DNA of 64,000 nucleotides from Microcoleus sp. CAWBG506 (GCA_020883125.1 JAHREW010000004.1:72396-136395), one strand, 5' to 3'; shown: positions 42,095-53,035, counted from the first letter of the stretch. The notes: generated by a model not told the origin, from the letters alone. Translations and numbers: made by a program.

Positions 42095-43213
42095 ATGAAC
42101 CCAGGAATTGACTTACAAGGAAGTTTTGTAGAAGCCCTCATGAATTTGGGCTTACCGGCGGACATCGCCCAAGTGCTTTGGCTACCACTCCCAATGGTAC
42201 TGATGGTTGTCGGTGCCGTATTCGGCGTACTCACTAGCGTCTGGCTAGAACGGAAAATTTCCGCCGCCGCTCAACAGCGGATTGGCCCGGAATTCCTCGG
42301 CCCTTTGGGAGTGCTAGCACCCGTTGCTGACGGTATGAAGTTGGTATTCAAAGAAGACATCGTACCCGCAAAAGCTGACCCGCTGCTGTTTACCCTGGGC
42401 CCGGTAATTGTGGTGATCCCAGTTTTTCTCTCCTACTTAATCGTGCCCTTCGGAGAGCATATGCTGATCGCCGATATGGGGACAGCAATATTTCTGTGGA
42501 TTGCGCTGTCTAGCATTCAGCCGATCGGCTTGCTGATGTCCGGCTATGCTTCTAACAACAAATATGCGCTACTTGGAGGACTCAGAGCCGCTGCTCAATC
42601 CCTTAGCTACGAAATACCCCTAGCTTTGGCAGTATTGGCAGTGGTGATGATGTCTAACAGCTTAAGTACGATCGACATCGTACATCAACAAGCAGGCTAC
42701 GGCATCGTCGGCTGGAATATCTGGCGCCAACCTGCGGGATTCCTGATTTTCTGGGTAGCAGCACTAGCAGAATGCGAACGTTTACCCTTTGACCTTCCAG
42801 AAGCAGAAGAAGAATTGGTAGCAGGATATCAGACTGAGTATACAGGCATGAAATTTGCTTTATACTACATCGCTTCCTACGTTAACCTCGTCCTTTCTTG
42901 CCTGCTAGTAGCCGTTTTGTACCTCGGTGGCTGGGAGTGTCCGATTCCCGTCGGAGTGCTGACCAATGCCCTAGGAGTCAGCGAAAATACTCCTTGGTTG
43001 CAGGTAATTACCGGCTTGCTGGGCATTACAATGACCCTGATCAAAGCCTACTTTTTCCTGTTTCTGGCAGTTCTGCTCCGCTGGACTCTGCCACGAGTTC
43101 GGATTGACCAATTGCTCAATTTGGGATGGAAGTTTTTGCTTCCCGTTGCTCTAGTTAATTTACTATTGACCGCAGCTTTGAAACTTGCCTTTCCCTTTGC
43201 TTTTGGCGGTTAA
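42095..43213 (+). CDS. ndhA: NAD(P)H-quinone oxidoreductase subunit 1 (NDH-1 subunit A)
   Basis: This 372-residue membrane subunit at the base of the NDH-1 complex contributes to the quinone site and contacts the peripheral arm. Its start is the ATG at 42095 ([15 protein letters not shown]). About eight transmembrane helices are visible. Conserved motifs include [15 protein letters not shown] and [25 protein letters not shown]. In cyanobacteria NDH-1 serves respiration, cyclic electron flow and CO2 uptake using ferredoxin. It is first in an ndhA-I-G-E cluster. Confidence 0.97.
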   Translation: MNPGIDLQGSFVEALMNLGLPADIAQVLWLPLPMVLMVVGAVFGVLTSVWLERKISAAAQQRIGPEFLGPLGVLAPVADGMKLVFKEDIVPAKADPLLFTLGPVIVVIPVFLSYLIVPFGEHMLIADMGTAIFLWIALSSIQPIGLLMSGYASNNKYALLGGLRAAAQSLSYEIPLALAVLAVVMMSNSLSTIDIVHQQAGYGIVGWNIWRQPAGFLIFWVAALAECERLPFDLPEAEEELVAGYQTEYTGMKFALYYIASYVNLVLSCLLVAVLYLGGWECPIPVGVLTNALGVSENTPWLQVITGLLGITMTLIKAYFFLFLAVLLRWTLPRVRIDQLLNLGWKFLLPVALVNLLLTAALKLAFPFAFGG

Positions 43214-43235
43214 TTCATAATAGGTAAATGGATCT

Positions 43236-43340
43236 GTAGGGAAAAGGCACTGCCGTGTCCTTACTACCGGATACGAATGTAGGGAAACGGCACTGCCGTA
43301 TCCTACTACCGGATACGGCACTGCCGTGTCCCTACCTACC
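43236..43340. repeat. GGCACTGCCGT repeats between ndhA and ndhI
   Basis: Three GGCACTGCCGT(G/A)TCC units alternate with ACTACCGGATACG spacers, the same family as 8036-8170 and 18709-18770. They lie inside what is otherwise a tight ndh operon. Confidence 0.7.
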
Positions 43341-43415
43341 AAAAAAATACCTGTTAACCAATTACCTATTATCAATTAGCAATTACCAAAAACTCAAGTA
43401 CAGAGAGAGAACACG

Positions 43416-43991
43416 ATGCTAAAATTCCTCAATCAAGTAGGCGAATACGCCAAAGAAACTTTTCAAGCTGCTAAGTATATCGGTCAAGGGTTATCGGTTA
43501 CTTTTGACCACATGAGGCGGCGGCCGGTTACGGTGCAGTATCCTTACGAAAAACTGATTCCCTCCGAACGTTTTCGGGGTCGAATTCACTTTGAATTTGA
43601 CAAGTGCATTTCCTGCGAAGTCTGCGTTCGGGTATGTCCGATCAACTTACCGGTAGTCGATTGGGAATTTAACAAAGAAACTAAGAAGAAACAACTCAAG
43701 CACTACAGTATCGATTTTGGGGTGTGTATCTTCTGCGGCAATTGTGTGGAATATTGTCCGACTAATTGTTTGTCGATGACAGAAGAGTACGAGTTAGCCG
43801 CCTACGAACGTCATGAGTTGAATTATGACAACGTGGCCTTGGGACGTCTACCCTACAAGGTTTCAGACGATCCAATGGTGACACCGTTGCGGGAATTCGC
43901 TTATTTGCCGAAGGGTGCGATGGACCCTCATGAAGTCTCTAGTGGCGATCGGCGTGCAGGTCTTCGTCCAGAGGAAATTATCGAAAAGTAG
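43416..43991 (+). CDS. ndhI: NAD(P)H-quinone oxidoreductase subunit I
   Basis: This 191-residue ferredoxin-like subunit carries two 4Fe-4S clusters that pass electrons toward the quinone. The ligands are in [12 protein letters not shown] and [12 protein letters not shown]. The N-terminal amphipathic part ([17 protein letters not shown]) is typical. It follows ndhA after a repeat-filled 200-base gap. Confidence 0.96.
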   Translation: MLKFLNQVGEYAKETFQAAKYIGQGLSVTFDHMRRRPVTVQYPYEKLIPSERFRGRIHFEFDKCISCEVCVRVCPINLPVVDWEFNKETKKKQLKHYSIDFGVCIFCGNCVEYCPTNCLSMTEEYELAAYERHELNYDNVALGRLPYKVSDDPMVTPLREFAYLPKGAMDPHEVSSGDRRAGLRPEEIIEK

Positions 43992-44107
43992 GTAATTAGT
44001 CATTAGTCAGCAGTCATCAGTCATTAGTGAAATAACCAATTATTAATGACTGCTAACTAATGAGTAAAAACGCACAATAGAAAACTAATGATTGAGGATT
44101 AAAGATT

Positions 44108-44731
44108 GTGAATCTAGCTGAAGGGGTTCAAATTGTTTCATTTGGCATACTGTCCGTAATGATGATTGGAGGAGCATTAGGAGTAGTGCTATTCTCCAAC
44201 ATCGTTTACTCAGCTTTTTTGCTGTGTGGGGTATTTACCAGTATTGCTGGTTTGTACCTATTGCTAAATGCCGACTTTGTAGCAGCAGCCCAGGTATTGA
44301 TTTATGTTGGCGCTGTTAACGTCTTGATTTTGTTTGCCATTATGTTGGTGAACAAGCGAGAAGAGTTCCGCACTATTCCTAATGCTTGGGTGCGTCAGAT
44401 AGCAACAGCAGTAGTTTGTGTAGGTTTGTTTGCACTGTTGAGCACAATGGTGCTGTCTACTCCTTGGGCGATTGTCGCCACGACGGGCGCACCAGCCGAA
44501 AGTTCGATCGTGACGATCGCCAAACACTTCTTTACAGACTATTTGCTACCTTTCGAGTTAGCATCAGTGTTTTTGCTAATGGCAATGGTAGGAGCAATTG
44601 TGTTAGCCCGCCGCGATTTCTTCGCCGATGAATTGTCCAATAAACTATCTGAAACACCAGCTTTTAGTTTGCCAGAAAGACCACGCGAATTAGTTTCTGC
44701 TGGAGATGTTGCTTCGCCAGAATCTAAGTAG
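44108..44731 (+). CDS. ndhG: NAD(P)H-quinone oxidoreductase subunit 6
   Basis: This 207-residue membrane subunit has five transmembrane helices (for example MMIGGALGVVLFSNIVYSAF, AAQVLIYVGAVNVLILFAIM) and the ARRDFFADE ending of the family. The start is GTG at 44108. It sits between ndhI and ndhE, with AGTCATT-type heptamers in the upstream spacer (about 43990-44035). Confidence 0.93.
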   Translation: MNLAEGVQIVSFGILSVMMIGGALGVVLFSNIVYSAFLLCGVFTSIAGLYLLLNADFVAAAQVLIYVGAVNVLILFAIMLVNKREEFRTIPNAWVRQIATAVVCVGLFALLSTMVLSTPWAIVATTGAPAESSIVTIAKHFFTDYLLPFELASVFLLMAMVGAIVLARRDFFADELSNKLSETPAFSLPERPRELVSAGDVASPESK

Positions 44732-44803
44732 TATTATACTCGTTCCCCGGCTGTGCCTGGGAACCAGTTAATCTGTTACCGAACTTCCTTCTTACTTAAA
44801 TTT

Positions 44804-45115
44804 ATGCAACTACAACTCCAGTATTTCCTGTTATTAGCCGCTGCACTTTTCTGTATTGGTATTTACGGTTTGATTACCAGCCGAAATGCAGTGCGCGTGT
44901 TAATGTCGATCGAGCTAATGCTGAATGCCGTCAATCTGAATTTGATGGGTTTCTCTAATTATCTCGACCCAGTGCACATTAAAGGTCAAGTATTTACCGT
45001 ATTTGTAGTGACGGTAGCTGCTGCGGAAGCTGCGGTAGGTTTAGCAATTGTGTTAGCGATTTATCGCAACCGTAATACCGTAGACATGGAAGCATTTAAT
45101 TTGCTGAAGTGGTAA
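44804..45115 (+). CDS. ndhE: NAD(P)H-quinone oxidoreductase subunit 4L
   Basis: This 103-residue protein has three helices and starts at the ATG at 44804 ([13 protein letters not shown]). The conserved [18 protein letters not shown] and [20 protein letters not shown] carry the membrane glutamates involved in proton transfer in complex I relatives. It is last of the ndhAIGE cluster. Confidence 0.96.
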   Translation: MQLQLQYFLLLAAALFCIGIYGLITSRNAVRVLMSIELMLNAVNLNLMGFSNYLDPVHIKGQVFTVFVVTVAAAEAAVGLAIVLAIYRNRNTVDMEAFNLLKW

Positions 45116-45239
45116 TTAGTCAGTAGTCATCAGTCAGCAGTCATTAGTCATTAGTTATTGGTTGAATCATAACTGACTACCGCCAATAGCCAACAGCCAA
45201 CTAACGAATGACTAATAACGAATGACTAATGACTAATGA
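45116..45239. repeat. Heptamer repeats after ndhE
   Basis: AGTCATTAGTCATT-type units on the left and ACTAATGACTAATG units on the right are inverted with respect to each other. They fill the space between the convergent ndhE and folB genes and could fold into one large hairpin. Confidence 0.7.
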
Positions 45240-45596
45240 CTAATGACTTCTAGTAATTTCGAGAGTAATTCGGCCACCAAAATCAGGGATAGGGGCTGCT
45301 GGTTTTGAGAGTTGTAATTTGACTTTATCGACTAACGGTAGTTGTAAAAGCGATTGGGCGATGGTATCTGCTAGACGTTCGATCAATAAAAACTTCGACT
45401 CTTTGACTAGCATTTGAATCATACTAATAGCGCTACGATAATCGAGAGTATGTTCAATATCATCACTTTTTCCAGCTTGCGATAAATCCAGCCAGAGAGT
45501 AACATCCACTTCAAACCACTGCCCCAAAACCTGCTCTTCGGGCAGATAGCCAGTGTATCCGTAACAGCGAATGCCTGTAAGTTGAATAGAATCCAT
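45240..45596 (-). CDS. folB: Dihydroneopterin aldolase
   Basis: FolB cleaves dihydroneopterin to 6-hydroxymethyl-dihydropterin and glycolaldehyde in folate synthesis. This protein has 118 residues, the normal size. MDSIQLTGIRCYGYTGYLPEEQ contains the pterin-binding Tyr and active Glu; DYRSAISM and LIERLADTIAQ follow. It converges on ndhE. Confidence 0.92.
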   Translation of the reverse strand: MDSIQLTGIRCYGYTGYLPEEQVLGQWFEVDVTLWLDLSQAGKSDDIEHTLDYRSAISMIQMLVKESKFLLIERLADTIAQSLLQLPLVDKVKLQLSKPAAPIPDFGGRITLEITRSH

Positions 45597-45751
45597 TGTG
45601 CAATAAACTAAAAGTGCGTTGCCTATACCAATTTGTATTAAACCAGATAAAGTTATCTTCCTCTTCCCTCTCTTTCTTGGCCCCCTCTTCCTCTTCCCTC
45701 TGCGCCCTCTGCGCCCTCTGCGGTTAAATAAATCTTATTCTATCTTAAATT

Positions 45752-47122
45752 TCACAACTGTCCTCCCTTCTCCAACTTGTCCAGCAAATCTTCAGCAACT
45801 TCACACCATTTCTGCCTGATTTCAGCATCTTCTGGCTTTTCTGTCAAGGTACGACCTTTTAATTCTGGATATTTATTGTAATATAATTCATCAACTTTTT
45901 GATAGAATATATCTTGATCGATGTTGAGATTTTTGCGCCGTTTACCAATCTTTTCTTGACGAATTATTTCTGCTTGATCTAAGGATGTATCGAGAGGTTG
46001 CGGGCGTGAGGAAAATTTCGGTAAATCAGGCAACTTTGGCAACGTAAAACCTGATTTGACTACACTAAAAGCTAACATTCCCGGCACCAAAACCACACTC
46101 AAACTCGCTACTGCTTTCCAAGGAATCAACTTGAAAATGTTGATATTGACAACTTGAGGGTTTTGGTTAACAGGAGTATGATTGCTGGTAGGGGTTTGAG
46201 TGCTGTGTTTGAAAGGGCGGCCGACAAAGTTCATTGTCACCATTTGGGAGATGATGCTGCTAATTTGAGATAATTTTGGATCTTTGAGTGCTTCGCGGAT
46301 TTCTTTTGCAGACTGATAGCGATCGCCCGCATTGTCTGCTAACATCCGATCCAATACAGTACCGAGATTTTGACTGACACTGACGTGCGATCGCCAATCC
46401 CAAGTTTTCTGATTAACATCATACAATTTCTGAGGCTTTTTCCCTGTCAGCAAGACTAAAGCGGTGACAGCCAAAGCATACAAATCGCTAGCCGGAGACA
46501 CTTTACCCTGTCGCATTTGTTCCATTGGCGAATATCCCTGTTTGCCGATCGCCGTATCCGATTGTCCTTTAAACTGAAATACAGCAGTCGCTGCGATTTG
46601 TTTGACCGAACCAAAATCAATTAAAAATGGTAATTTGTCAACATCATGTTGAATAATATTGTCCGGGGAAATATCGCGGTGAATTAAATTTTTTGAGTGG
46701 ATGTATTCTAGAATTGGCAAAATCTGAAATAGCAGTTGAGTAACTTCAGCTTCGTTAAAATTTTTACCTTGTTGCTGACGCGATATCAGTATTGCTTCGT
46801 AGGTTTGACCAGGGATATAATCTTGGACTAAAAATAAACATTGATTCCCGCCGATATCGGTTCGCAGAAGTTCTCGAAAGCGCGGAATTTGGGGGTGTTG
46901 GAGGTTGTAAAGGATACTCGATTCGCGATCGAACAATTCCGCGGCTTTGGGGCTGTGAATCACCGGAGAAAACTCTTTGAGTACGCAAGGTTCATTGTAG
47001 CGGTTGATGTCTTCGGCGAGGTAAGTGCGGCCGAAGCCACCACGGCCTAATTCGTGGATAATTCGGTAGCGTTTTTCGAGAGTTGAACCTGGGGTGAGGA
47101 GGGAGGAGTTAGACATAAACAA
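45752..47122 (-). CDS. Ser/Thr protein kinase with single transmembrane helix
   Basis: This 456-residue Hanks kinase (or 454 from the second Met) has GRGGFG, the LKEF lysine, HRDISPDN (Ser instead of the usual Lys after HRD-I) and DFGSVKQ. HRDxS variants are frequent in cyanobacterial SpkB/PknB relatives and are expected to remain active. After the kinase domain come a helix (AVASLSVVLVPGMLAFSVV, about 350-370) and a short C-terminal region with a DELYYNKYPELKGR helix. Its substrate is unknown. Confidence 0.88.
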   Translation of the reverse strand: MFMSNSSLLTPGSTLEKRYRIIHELGRGGFGRTYLAEDINRYNEPCVLKEFSPVIHSPKAAELFDRESSILYNLQHPQIPRFRELLRTDIGGNQCLFLVQDYIPGQTYEAILISRQQQGKNFNEAEVTQLLFQILPILEYIHSKNLIHRDISPDNIIQHDVDKLPFLIDFGSVKQIAATAVFQFKGQSDTAIGKQGYSPMEQMRQGKVSPASDLYALAVTALVLLTGKKPQKLYDVNQKTWDWRSHVSVSQNLGTVLDRMLADNAGDRYQSAKEIREALKDPKLSQISSIISQMVTMNFVGRPFKHSTQTPTSNHTPVNQNPQVVNINIFKLIPWKAVASLSVVLVPGMLAFSVVKSGFTLPKLPDLPKFSSRPQPLDTSLDQAEIIRQEKIGKRRKNLNIDQDIFYQKVDELYYNKYPELKGRTLTEKPEDAEIRQKWCEVAEDLLDKLEKGGQL

Positions 47123-47384
47123 CTGAAATTTGTTCGAGTTGGGGAGCTCAGTATAGCTTAATTGTAGCCAAATGTGTGGACAAGGGGGAGAAGCAAGGGC
47201 GATCGCTTTTTTTGAAGAAGGAGAAGGGACACTTTGCTAAAGATTTATAGCAGTAGCCAAAGCGCCTTAACAGCTTTGGCTACTGCTATGTGTCATTCCG
47301 AGTCGTGAGTTTTGGGAAGGAACCAAAGCATCTCACACCCTCACCAAACCATTAAAATGCGTAAGTCCTGTTGATTAATCAATT

Positions 47385-48146
47385 CTAAGGTAAGGTCAGA
47401 ATTTCCACCCCAGAATCAGTCACCGCCAAAGTGTGTTCAAATTGAGCCGAAAGCTTTCCATCTTGAGTCACAGCAGTCCAACCATCGGCGAGAATTTCAA
47501 CTTCCCAAGTACCCTCATTAATCATAGGCTCGATCGTAAACACCATCCCTTGTCTCAACTTTTTTCCAGTCCCCCGCTTCCCATAGTGCAGAATTTCCGG
47601 TTCCGTATGAAACACTCGATGGACACCGTGGCCGGCAAAATTGCGGACTACCGAAAAGCCCTGTGCTTCTGCATACTCTTGAATCGCTGCGCCGATGTCG
47701 CCAGTACGAGAACCGGGTTTAACTTCCGCAATTCCTCTTCTCAAACATTCCTCGGTTACTTCCACTAACCTTTTCGCAACGGGCGAAGGTTTCCCAACAA
47801 AAAAAGTTTTGGAAGTATCGCCATGATAACCATCAACTAAAGGCGTTACATCAATATTAATAATGTCACCTTCTCTCAGAATTTGTTTGGCATTGGGGAT
47901 GCCATGACATACTACTTGATTTACACTAGCGCACAGAGACTTAGGAAATCCTTTATAACCCAACGGAGCACTTTTTGCACCATGTGCCAAAGTCCAACGT
48001 TCGGCTTCGTCATTAATTGCTAAAGTGCTGACACCGGGCTTAACCATTGGTTCGAGATGTAGCAGAAGCTGTGCTGCTAAGCGGCCTGCTTGGCGCATTT
48101 TTTCTATTTCTCTACTAGATAACAACACTAAACGTTCCGTGGCCAT
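47385..48146 (-). CDS. map: Methionine aminopeptidase, type I
   Basis: This 253-residue enzyme removes initiator methionine from nascent proteins. The five metal ligands are identifiable: Asp in IDVTPLVDGYHGD (two), His in GHGVHRVFH, Glu in FTIEPMIN and Glu in QFEHTLAV. There is no N-terminal zinc-finger extension. Cyanobacteria usually have several map genes; this is one of the short forms. Confidence 0.94.
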   Translation of the reverse strand: MATERLVLLSSREIEKMRQAGRLAAQLLLHLEPMVKPGVSTLAINDEAERWTLAHGAKSAPLGYKGFPKSLCASVNQVVCHGIPNAKQILREGDIINIDVTPLVDGYHGDTSKTFFVGKPSPVAKRLVEVTEECLRRGIAEVKPGSRTGDIGAAIQEYAEAQGFSVVRNFAGHGVHRVFHTEPEILHYGKRGTGKKLRQGMVFTIEPMINEGTWEVEILADGWTAVTQDGKLSAQFEHTLAVTDSGVEILTLP

Positions 48147-48478
48147 AGTTATTTTTTTTGTGGTTTTTGTAGTTGAGTAAGAGTTAATTTAACTCAAAGG
48201 GGACTTTTCCAAAAGCTTCCATCCAGGGTGTTCTCATCAACAATGGTGGACATGGACACCCTCGGACTTGTTCTTGTATTTAGGTTGTGGTCAGAAACCT
48301 TAAATATTCTACCGGAGCATCGGGGTAATCTGCACATTTTTTTTGCCACTGATGTTCATCCTGTATTTTGCCCATAATTGGGAAAGGTGCTACTACTTCT
48401 ATTTTATGCTGGCGCTTGTGCAATTATTTAGCAATATTAGAAAATAGAGAGATGAATAATTTCGAGGGTAACAAATCA
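48147..48478. other. Intergenic, no gene seen
   Basis: The 332 bases between map and the HEAT-repeat gene show one short inverted repeat (CAGGGTGT...ACACCCTCG near 48224-48264) and no supported coding frame. Confidence 0.5.
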
Positions 48479-49654
48479 TTAACTATCCTTCCCAGGACGA
48501 GGACGCATGAAACTCAACTGATTAATTGCCCAGCGAGCTGTTTCCTGAACTTCGGGATCGGGATCGTCAGTAGCATAATTCAATAAGTAAGTAATTTGAT
48601 TTACTAATTCATAGATGCGTGTCAAATCACGAATTGCATTTTTACGTACTTCCGGGTTTTGATTTTGTAAGGAAATTGACCAAGCATTATTCATCGGCTT
48701 GAGGGTGCGAACGCCTATTTCCGAGAGAGTTGCCAAGACTAAGCTGTACTGGTTAGAGTCAGAATTTGCTAGCAGATCTACCAGTGGCTTAATAGCTCTG
48801 GAATCTCCATTTTGCCCCAGTTCCCAGATTGCCTTACGCCGCCTATCTGGATTGAGGTGCTGCAAATCTTCAATCAATAATTCAATAATATCAACTTGAT
48901 TTTTCTCATCATTTTGTGTAAGGAAAATATCTTTGGTAAGAGGGGCTAGGGAATCGGCAAGATGGCTCTTTGGGGAAAGATTCAAATCTGTGTCAGTGTA
49001 TAACCCGTTGCTGTTATTTTCTACATATAAGGCATCGGAATTGATTCGATCGCCTTCACTTCCTTTTTCCTCCGTTTCTCTACTGTCTGGATTGTAGCCT
49101 TTCGAGAAATCAGAACCATCGGGCAATACTGGTGTGGTTTTTTTGATTCCTAAATAAATGCCTGCTGGTCTAGTTTCGTTGAGGTTTCTGGGAGAGTCGG
49201 GAGTTTTAAATTGAGTATTTCTTGGTTTATGGCGATCGAATCTACCCCGTTTTCGCTGAGAATGATTTGACTCGTCACTACCCACTAATTTGAGCATGAT
49301 AAATACTGCCGCTGCCGTGATGACAATGGCGACAACACCCAAGATTAACAACCCTCGCTGGCGAGACAAAATGACGATTAAATTCGAGATTGATTTGGGG
49401 ACTTTGGAATTAGATTTTTGGGTTTTAGAGGGCTGAGATTTGCTTCTATCGGTTCCTGGAGATGGTTTTGAAGTCTGGGAGTCGGGGCGATCGTCCGAGG
49501 GGGAGTTCGCCTGAGCAATTTCTGGAGAAGCATCGCGGTAGGACACATTTACGGCGTTTTTACCTCCGTCCCCATCGGGACTGAAGGCTGCCCCCAGACA
49601 GGCGATACAGGTAAATAAAAGTAAAGTGAATCGGTAGTACGCCATAAGACTCAA
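48479..49654 (-). CDS. Secreted or membrane HEAT-repeat protein
   Basis: This 391-residue protein has an N-terminal signal or anchor (MSLMAYYRFTLLLFTCIACL), a Ser/Pro-rich linker, and a second hydrophobic helix (LLILGVVAIVITAAAVFIML, about 100-120). A low-complexity region follows, then HEAT-like repeats from about 265 (LNPDRRRKAIWELGQNGDS, PEVRKNAIRDL, PDPEVQETARWAINQLS). HEAT repeats of this type mediate protein contacts, for example with phycobilin lyases or kinases. The partner here is unknown. Confidence 0.72.
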   Translation of the reverse strand: MSLMAYYRFTLLLFTCIACLGAAFSPDGDGGKNAVNVSYRDASPEIAQANSPSDDRPDSQTSKPSPGTDRSKSQPSKTQKSNSKVPKSISNLIVILSRQRGLLILGVVAIVITAAAVFIMLKLVGSDESNHSQRKRGRFDRHKPRNTQFKTPDSPRNLNETRPAGIYLGIKKTTPVLPDGSDFSKGYNPDSRETEEKGSEGDRINSDALYVENNSNGLYTDTDLNLSPKSHLADSLAPLTKDIFLTQNDEKNQVDIIELLIEDLQHLNPDRRRKAIWELGQNGDSRAIKPLVDLLANSDSNQYSLVLATLSEIGVRTLKPMNNAWSISLQNQNPEVRKNAIRDLTRIYELVNQITYLLNYATDDPDPEVQETARWAINQLSFMRPRPGKDS

Positions 49655-49959
49655 CCGGGTTTTTTAGAGGCAATGCCACATGACAGGCTTTAGCTGTAAC
49701 CTTGAGCTAGCTCGATCCTAGCTGCTATGGGCTCAACTAATTCAAAAATAGCCCCAGATTATGAAAAAATAATAGTTTGAGATTGCCTCAAGGAAGGCAA
49801 AAGGCTTTCGGCAGCAGACAGAAGGAAAGAAAAATTGGGAATGCAAGACTTTTGCTGTTTTTTCGATCGCACTTTAAAAGTCTGTCTTGAGTTGACACAA
49901 TTGCCTCCTTGCCGGTTAAGTCATTGAATTAATTATCGTAAACAGCTACTGGGACTCTT
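49655..49959. other. Intergenic, no gene seen
   Basis: This 305-base divergent region contains CAAGGAAGGC/GCAAAAGGCTT patches. It should hold promoters for the HEAT gene and the helicase pseudogene, but no specific site can be supported. Confidence 0.45.
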
Positions 49960-52852
49960 GTGGGTAAAACAGCACAATCTCGAAAATTTATTGCGACTGA
50001 ACCACTAGGAAAAACCGGAGAAACGGCTGAAAAAAAGGTTTGGGATGCCGTTTGCGAGGCTTTTGCCGATCGCGATTGCATTGCCTATTAGCGATATCCT
50101 ATTTTTTCTTCCTGTGGAAATTTTCGCAAAGAACCTGATATTCTAATTGCTGATTTTGAACTGGGTTTAACTATCATTGAGGTCAAAGCGATCGCGATCG
50201 ACCAAATTGTCGCCATATCTGGTCATAGATGGGATTTCCAACATTTTTATACTACTGGGGGCAACCCCTATCAGCAAGCAGAGCATCAACTATACGCCTT
50301 ACTTGGTTACTGCGATCGCGAAACAGCTTTGCGGGGCAAAGTCAGCGGGCGGGCGATCGTTGCCTTACCGTCAATTTCTCAGCAACAGTGGCATAATAAA
50401 GAGTTTAACAAGCTTCCGAGCAATCCGCCGATCCTTTTTCACGATCGCCTCCACAGAAATTCAGGACAAACAATAATTGGTGGAATCGAAAAACCAGGAA
50501 CCGCCCCAAATTTTGTCATTTCCTCACCGGTAAATCCTCAATTATCTATTCCCCATACTCCCCATCTAATTGAACTAATTAAAAATACAGCTTGTGTTTT
50601 TAAAGGAAGCCAATTAAACCGGGAACAGTGGCAGTTACTGCTAGCTGTAATTGGCGGAAATCCTATTTTTAAACCACGACCAAGACGATTTTTTTTTAAT
50701 CAGCAGCAACCAGCACCACCAACAAATTTGATTTCTTCCCCTCTGGCAAATTATACAACCCGTGCAGCAGTTTTAGCTACTTTACAGCAGCAGTTTTCCC
50801 AACTAGATTTGCAACAATAACGCATTGGCAAACAGATTCCTCCTGGGCCGCAGCGAATTCGGGGAATTGCTGGTTCTGGCAAAACAGTTGTGCTCTGCCA
50901 AAAAGCAGCTCTGATGCACTTAAAATACCCAGATTGGGATATTGCCTTGGTCTTTTTTTCTCGCAGTTTGTACGAGCAGATTGTCGCACAGTTAGATAAG
51001 TAGCTCCGCCGTTTTAGCCATGGTGAAATTGGCTACGATGCTAATAATAATCAAAAATTGCGTCCGCTCCATGCTTGGGGTGGACAAGACAGTCCCGGAC
51101 TTTACAGTACAATTTGTCGCGCTGCGGGAGTGGGACGTTTGACTGTTGGCGACACAGATTTTCAGGAACCAAGTCAAGCTTTAGCCTATGTCTGTCGCCA
51201 CTTGCTAAAATCTGCTAATATACCCCAAATTTTTGATGCTATTCTAATTGACGAATCTCAAGACTTAATGGTTGCGGCAAATTTTAATATACAAGGAAAA
51301 CAGCCATTTTTTTGGATGGCCGATCAAGCTCTACGCCTAGTAAATATTCCCCCAACCTACCCCGATCAAGAAGGGGGGGCTAATCAGCTAAAAACATTCG
51401 AGAATTTCTCCCCCCCTTTACAAGGGGGGGGTTGGGGGGGGTCAAGATTTGCGCCGTTTAATTTGGGCTTACGATGAAGCACAAAGTTTGGAATGTCTAG
51501 AGATTCCCACCGCTAGCAAATTATTTGGTGAAGAGTTAGGACATTTGGTAAATGGCGAGTACAGCGACGGTATCAAAAAGACTGAGATTATGCAAAAATG
51601 TTACCGCGTTCCCGGCCCAATTTTAACTGCTGCTCACGGAATTGGTATGGGTTTGTTGCGACGGGGGGGAATGCTGACTGGTATTACTCGCGTGGAAGAT
51701 TGGAAGGCGATCGGCTACGAGGTAGTTGTCGATCGAGAATCGGAAATAAATACAGAAATAGTCAAAAATAATCAATATCAATTAGCTCAAAAACTTACTA
51801 TTTACCGCCCTGCTCATAACTCTCCGAATTTAGTGCCTAAATTGTGGTTAAATCCGGTTTTGGAGTTTGAAGCATACCGCTCTCGTCAAGAAGAATTAAC
51901 TGCTCTAGCTGAAGATATTTTATACAATCTCAAAGTGGACGGTTTGAGACCCTCCAGGGAAATTTTAGTGATTATTTTAGGTACGGGCTTTGAAGCAATG
52001 GATCTCGAAACTTATACCGCTAATTTTTTAATGAAGCAAGGAATTGATATTTACATTCCCAGTACCCCAAGTTGCAATCTCTTGAAAGTAAATAAAGACA
52101 ATTATCAGCCCGATCGCTTTTGGTGCGAAGGCGGAGTCACGGTGTCTAGAATTCACCGTGCTAAGGGAAATGAAGCTGATATGGTTTATCTGGTTGGTTT
52201 TGACTCGATTGCTAAAACTGAAAGTAATTTGAGTTGGCGAAACCAATTATTTGTAGCATTAACTAGGTCAAAAGGTTGGCTGAAATTGAGTGGAACTGGT
52301 GCATACCCTATGTATGATGAAATGTGGCGAGTTATGCAGAGTGGCGATAGTTTTACTTTTACTTGGAACCAGCACCATCAGAGAAATATTAGTGTTACAG
52401 ATGCGGGAGATTTGGTGGCTAGATATGCAGCGGGAGGGAGGAATTTTCAGGGTGTAAATTTATCGGGAGCAGATTTAGTTGGTGTAAATTTACAGCGAGC
52501 TAATTTAGTTGGTTCTAAGTTGATTGGTGCAGATTTGAATGGTGCTAATTTAGATGATGCCCGGTTGATTATTGCTGATTTGAATGGTGCTAATTTGAGC
52601 GGTGCTAGTTTTAAAAAAGCCAAGTTAGTGGGGGCTTTTTTAAATAATGTTAAGTTAAATAAAGCTAATTTAAGCCGTGCGGATTTGAGCGATGCTCAGT
52701 TGAAAAATGCAGATTTAAGATGTGCTATTCTGAGTAAGGCTAATTTGAGTGGTGCAGATTTGGAAGGTGCTAATCTGGAGGGGGTTGATTTGACTGATGT
52801 TTGTTTGAGTGGGACAATCATGCCGGATGGAAGCGTTTGGGCGATCGATTAA
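49960..52852 (+). pseudogene. NERD-domain/UvrD-like helicase with pentapeptide repeats, broken
   Basis: One continuous frame from the GTG at 49960 encodes a NERD nuclease-like N-terminus (PDILIADFELGLTIIEVKA), then a helicase P-loop (GIAGSGKTVVLCQKAA), Walker B (ILIDESQDL), later motifs (VSRIHRAKGNEADMVYLVG, FVALTRSKGW) and about 25 pentapeptide repeats (A(D/N)LxG) at the C-terminus. In-frame stops occur at 50089-50091 (TAG), 50818-50820 (TAA) and 51001-51003 (TAG). Each is one base from a sense codon. A repeat insertion at about 51346-51442 shifts the frame. The 3' piece (51449-52852) stays open and could express a 467-residue fragment, but function of the whole is lost. Confidence 0.88.
51346..51442. 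repeat. CCCCCC/GGGGGG palindromic repeat inserted in the helicase gene
   Basis: CCCCCAACCTACCCC near the left and GGGGGGGTTGGGGGGG at the right bracket a spacer. This is the common cyanobacterial CCCCCCTT-AAGGGGGG type of repeat. It interrupts the helicase sequence between ADQALR and RRLIWAYDEAQ and changes the frame by one. Confidence 0.7.
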
Positions 52853-52861
52853 TATTTACAT

Positions 52862-52962
52862 TCCTGGACGCAAAAAACCCGGTTTATGAGAAAAAATCGT
52901 CGCTTTATCCAAGAGATATTGACGCAGAAACCGGGTTTTTGACCCCCCGTGCCTCCAGGACT
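52862..52962. repeat. Palindromic element, AAACCCGGTTTCT family, copy 4
   Basis: The ends TCCTGGACGC and GCCTCCAGGA(CT) and the inner AAAAAACCCGGTTT / AAACCGGGTTTTT match the element at 30755-30918, but with a shorter interior. It lies just after the helicase pseudogene. Confidence 0.8.
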
Positions 52963-53035
52963 GATTTATTTACTGATATGGTGTAATTTTGGTATAAAAT
53001 TAACCTAAATTTTTAGTGTGAGAGTAGAGGCATTT

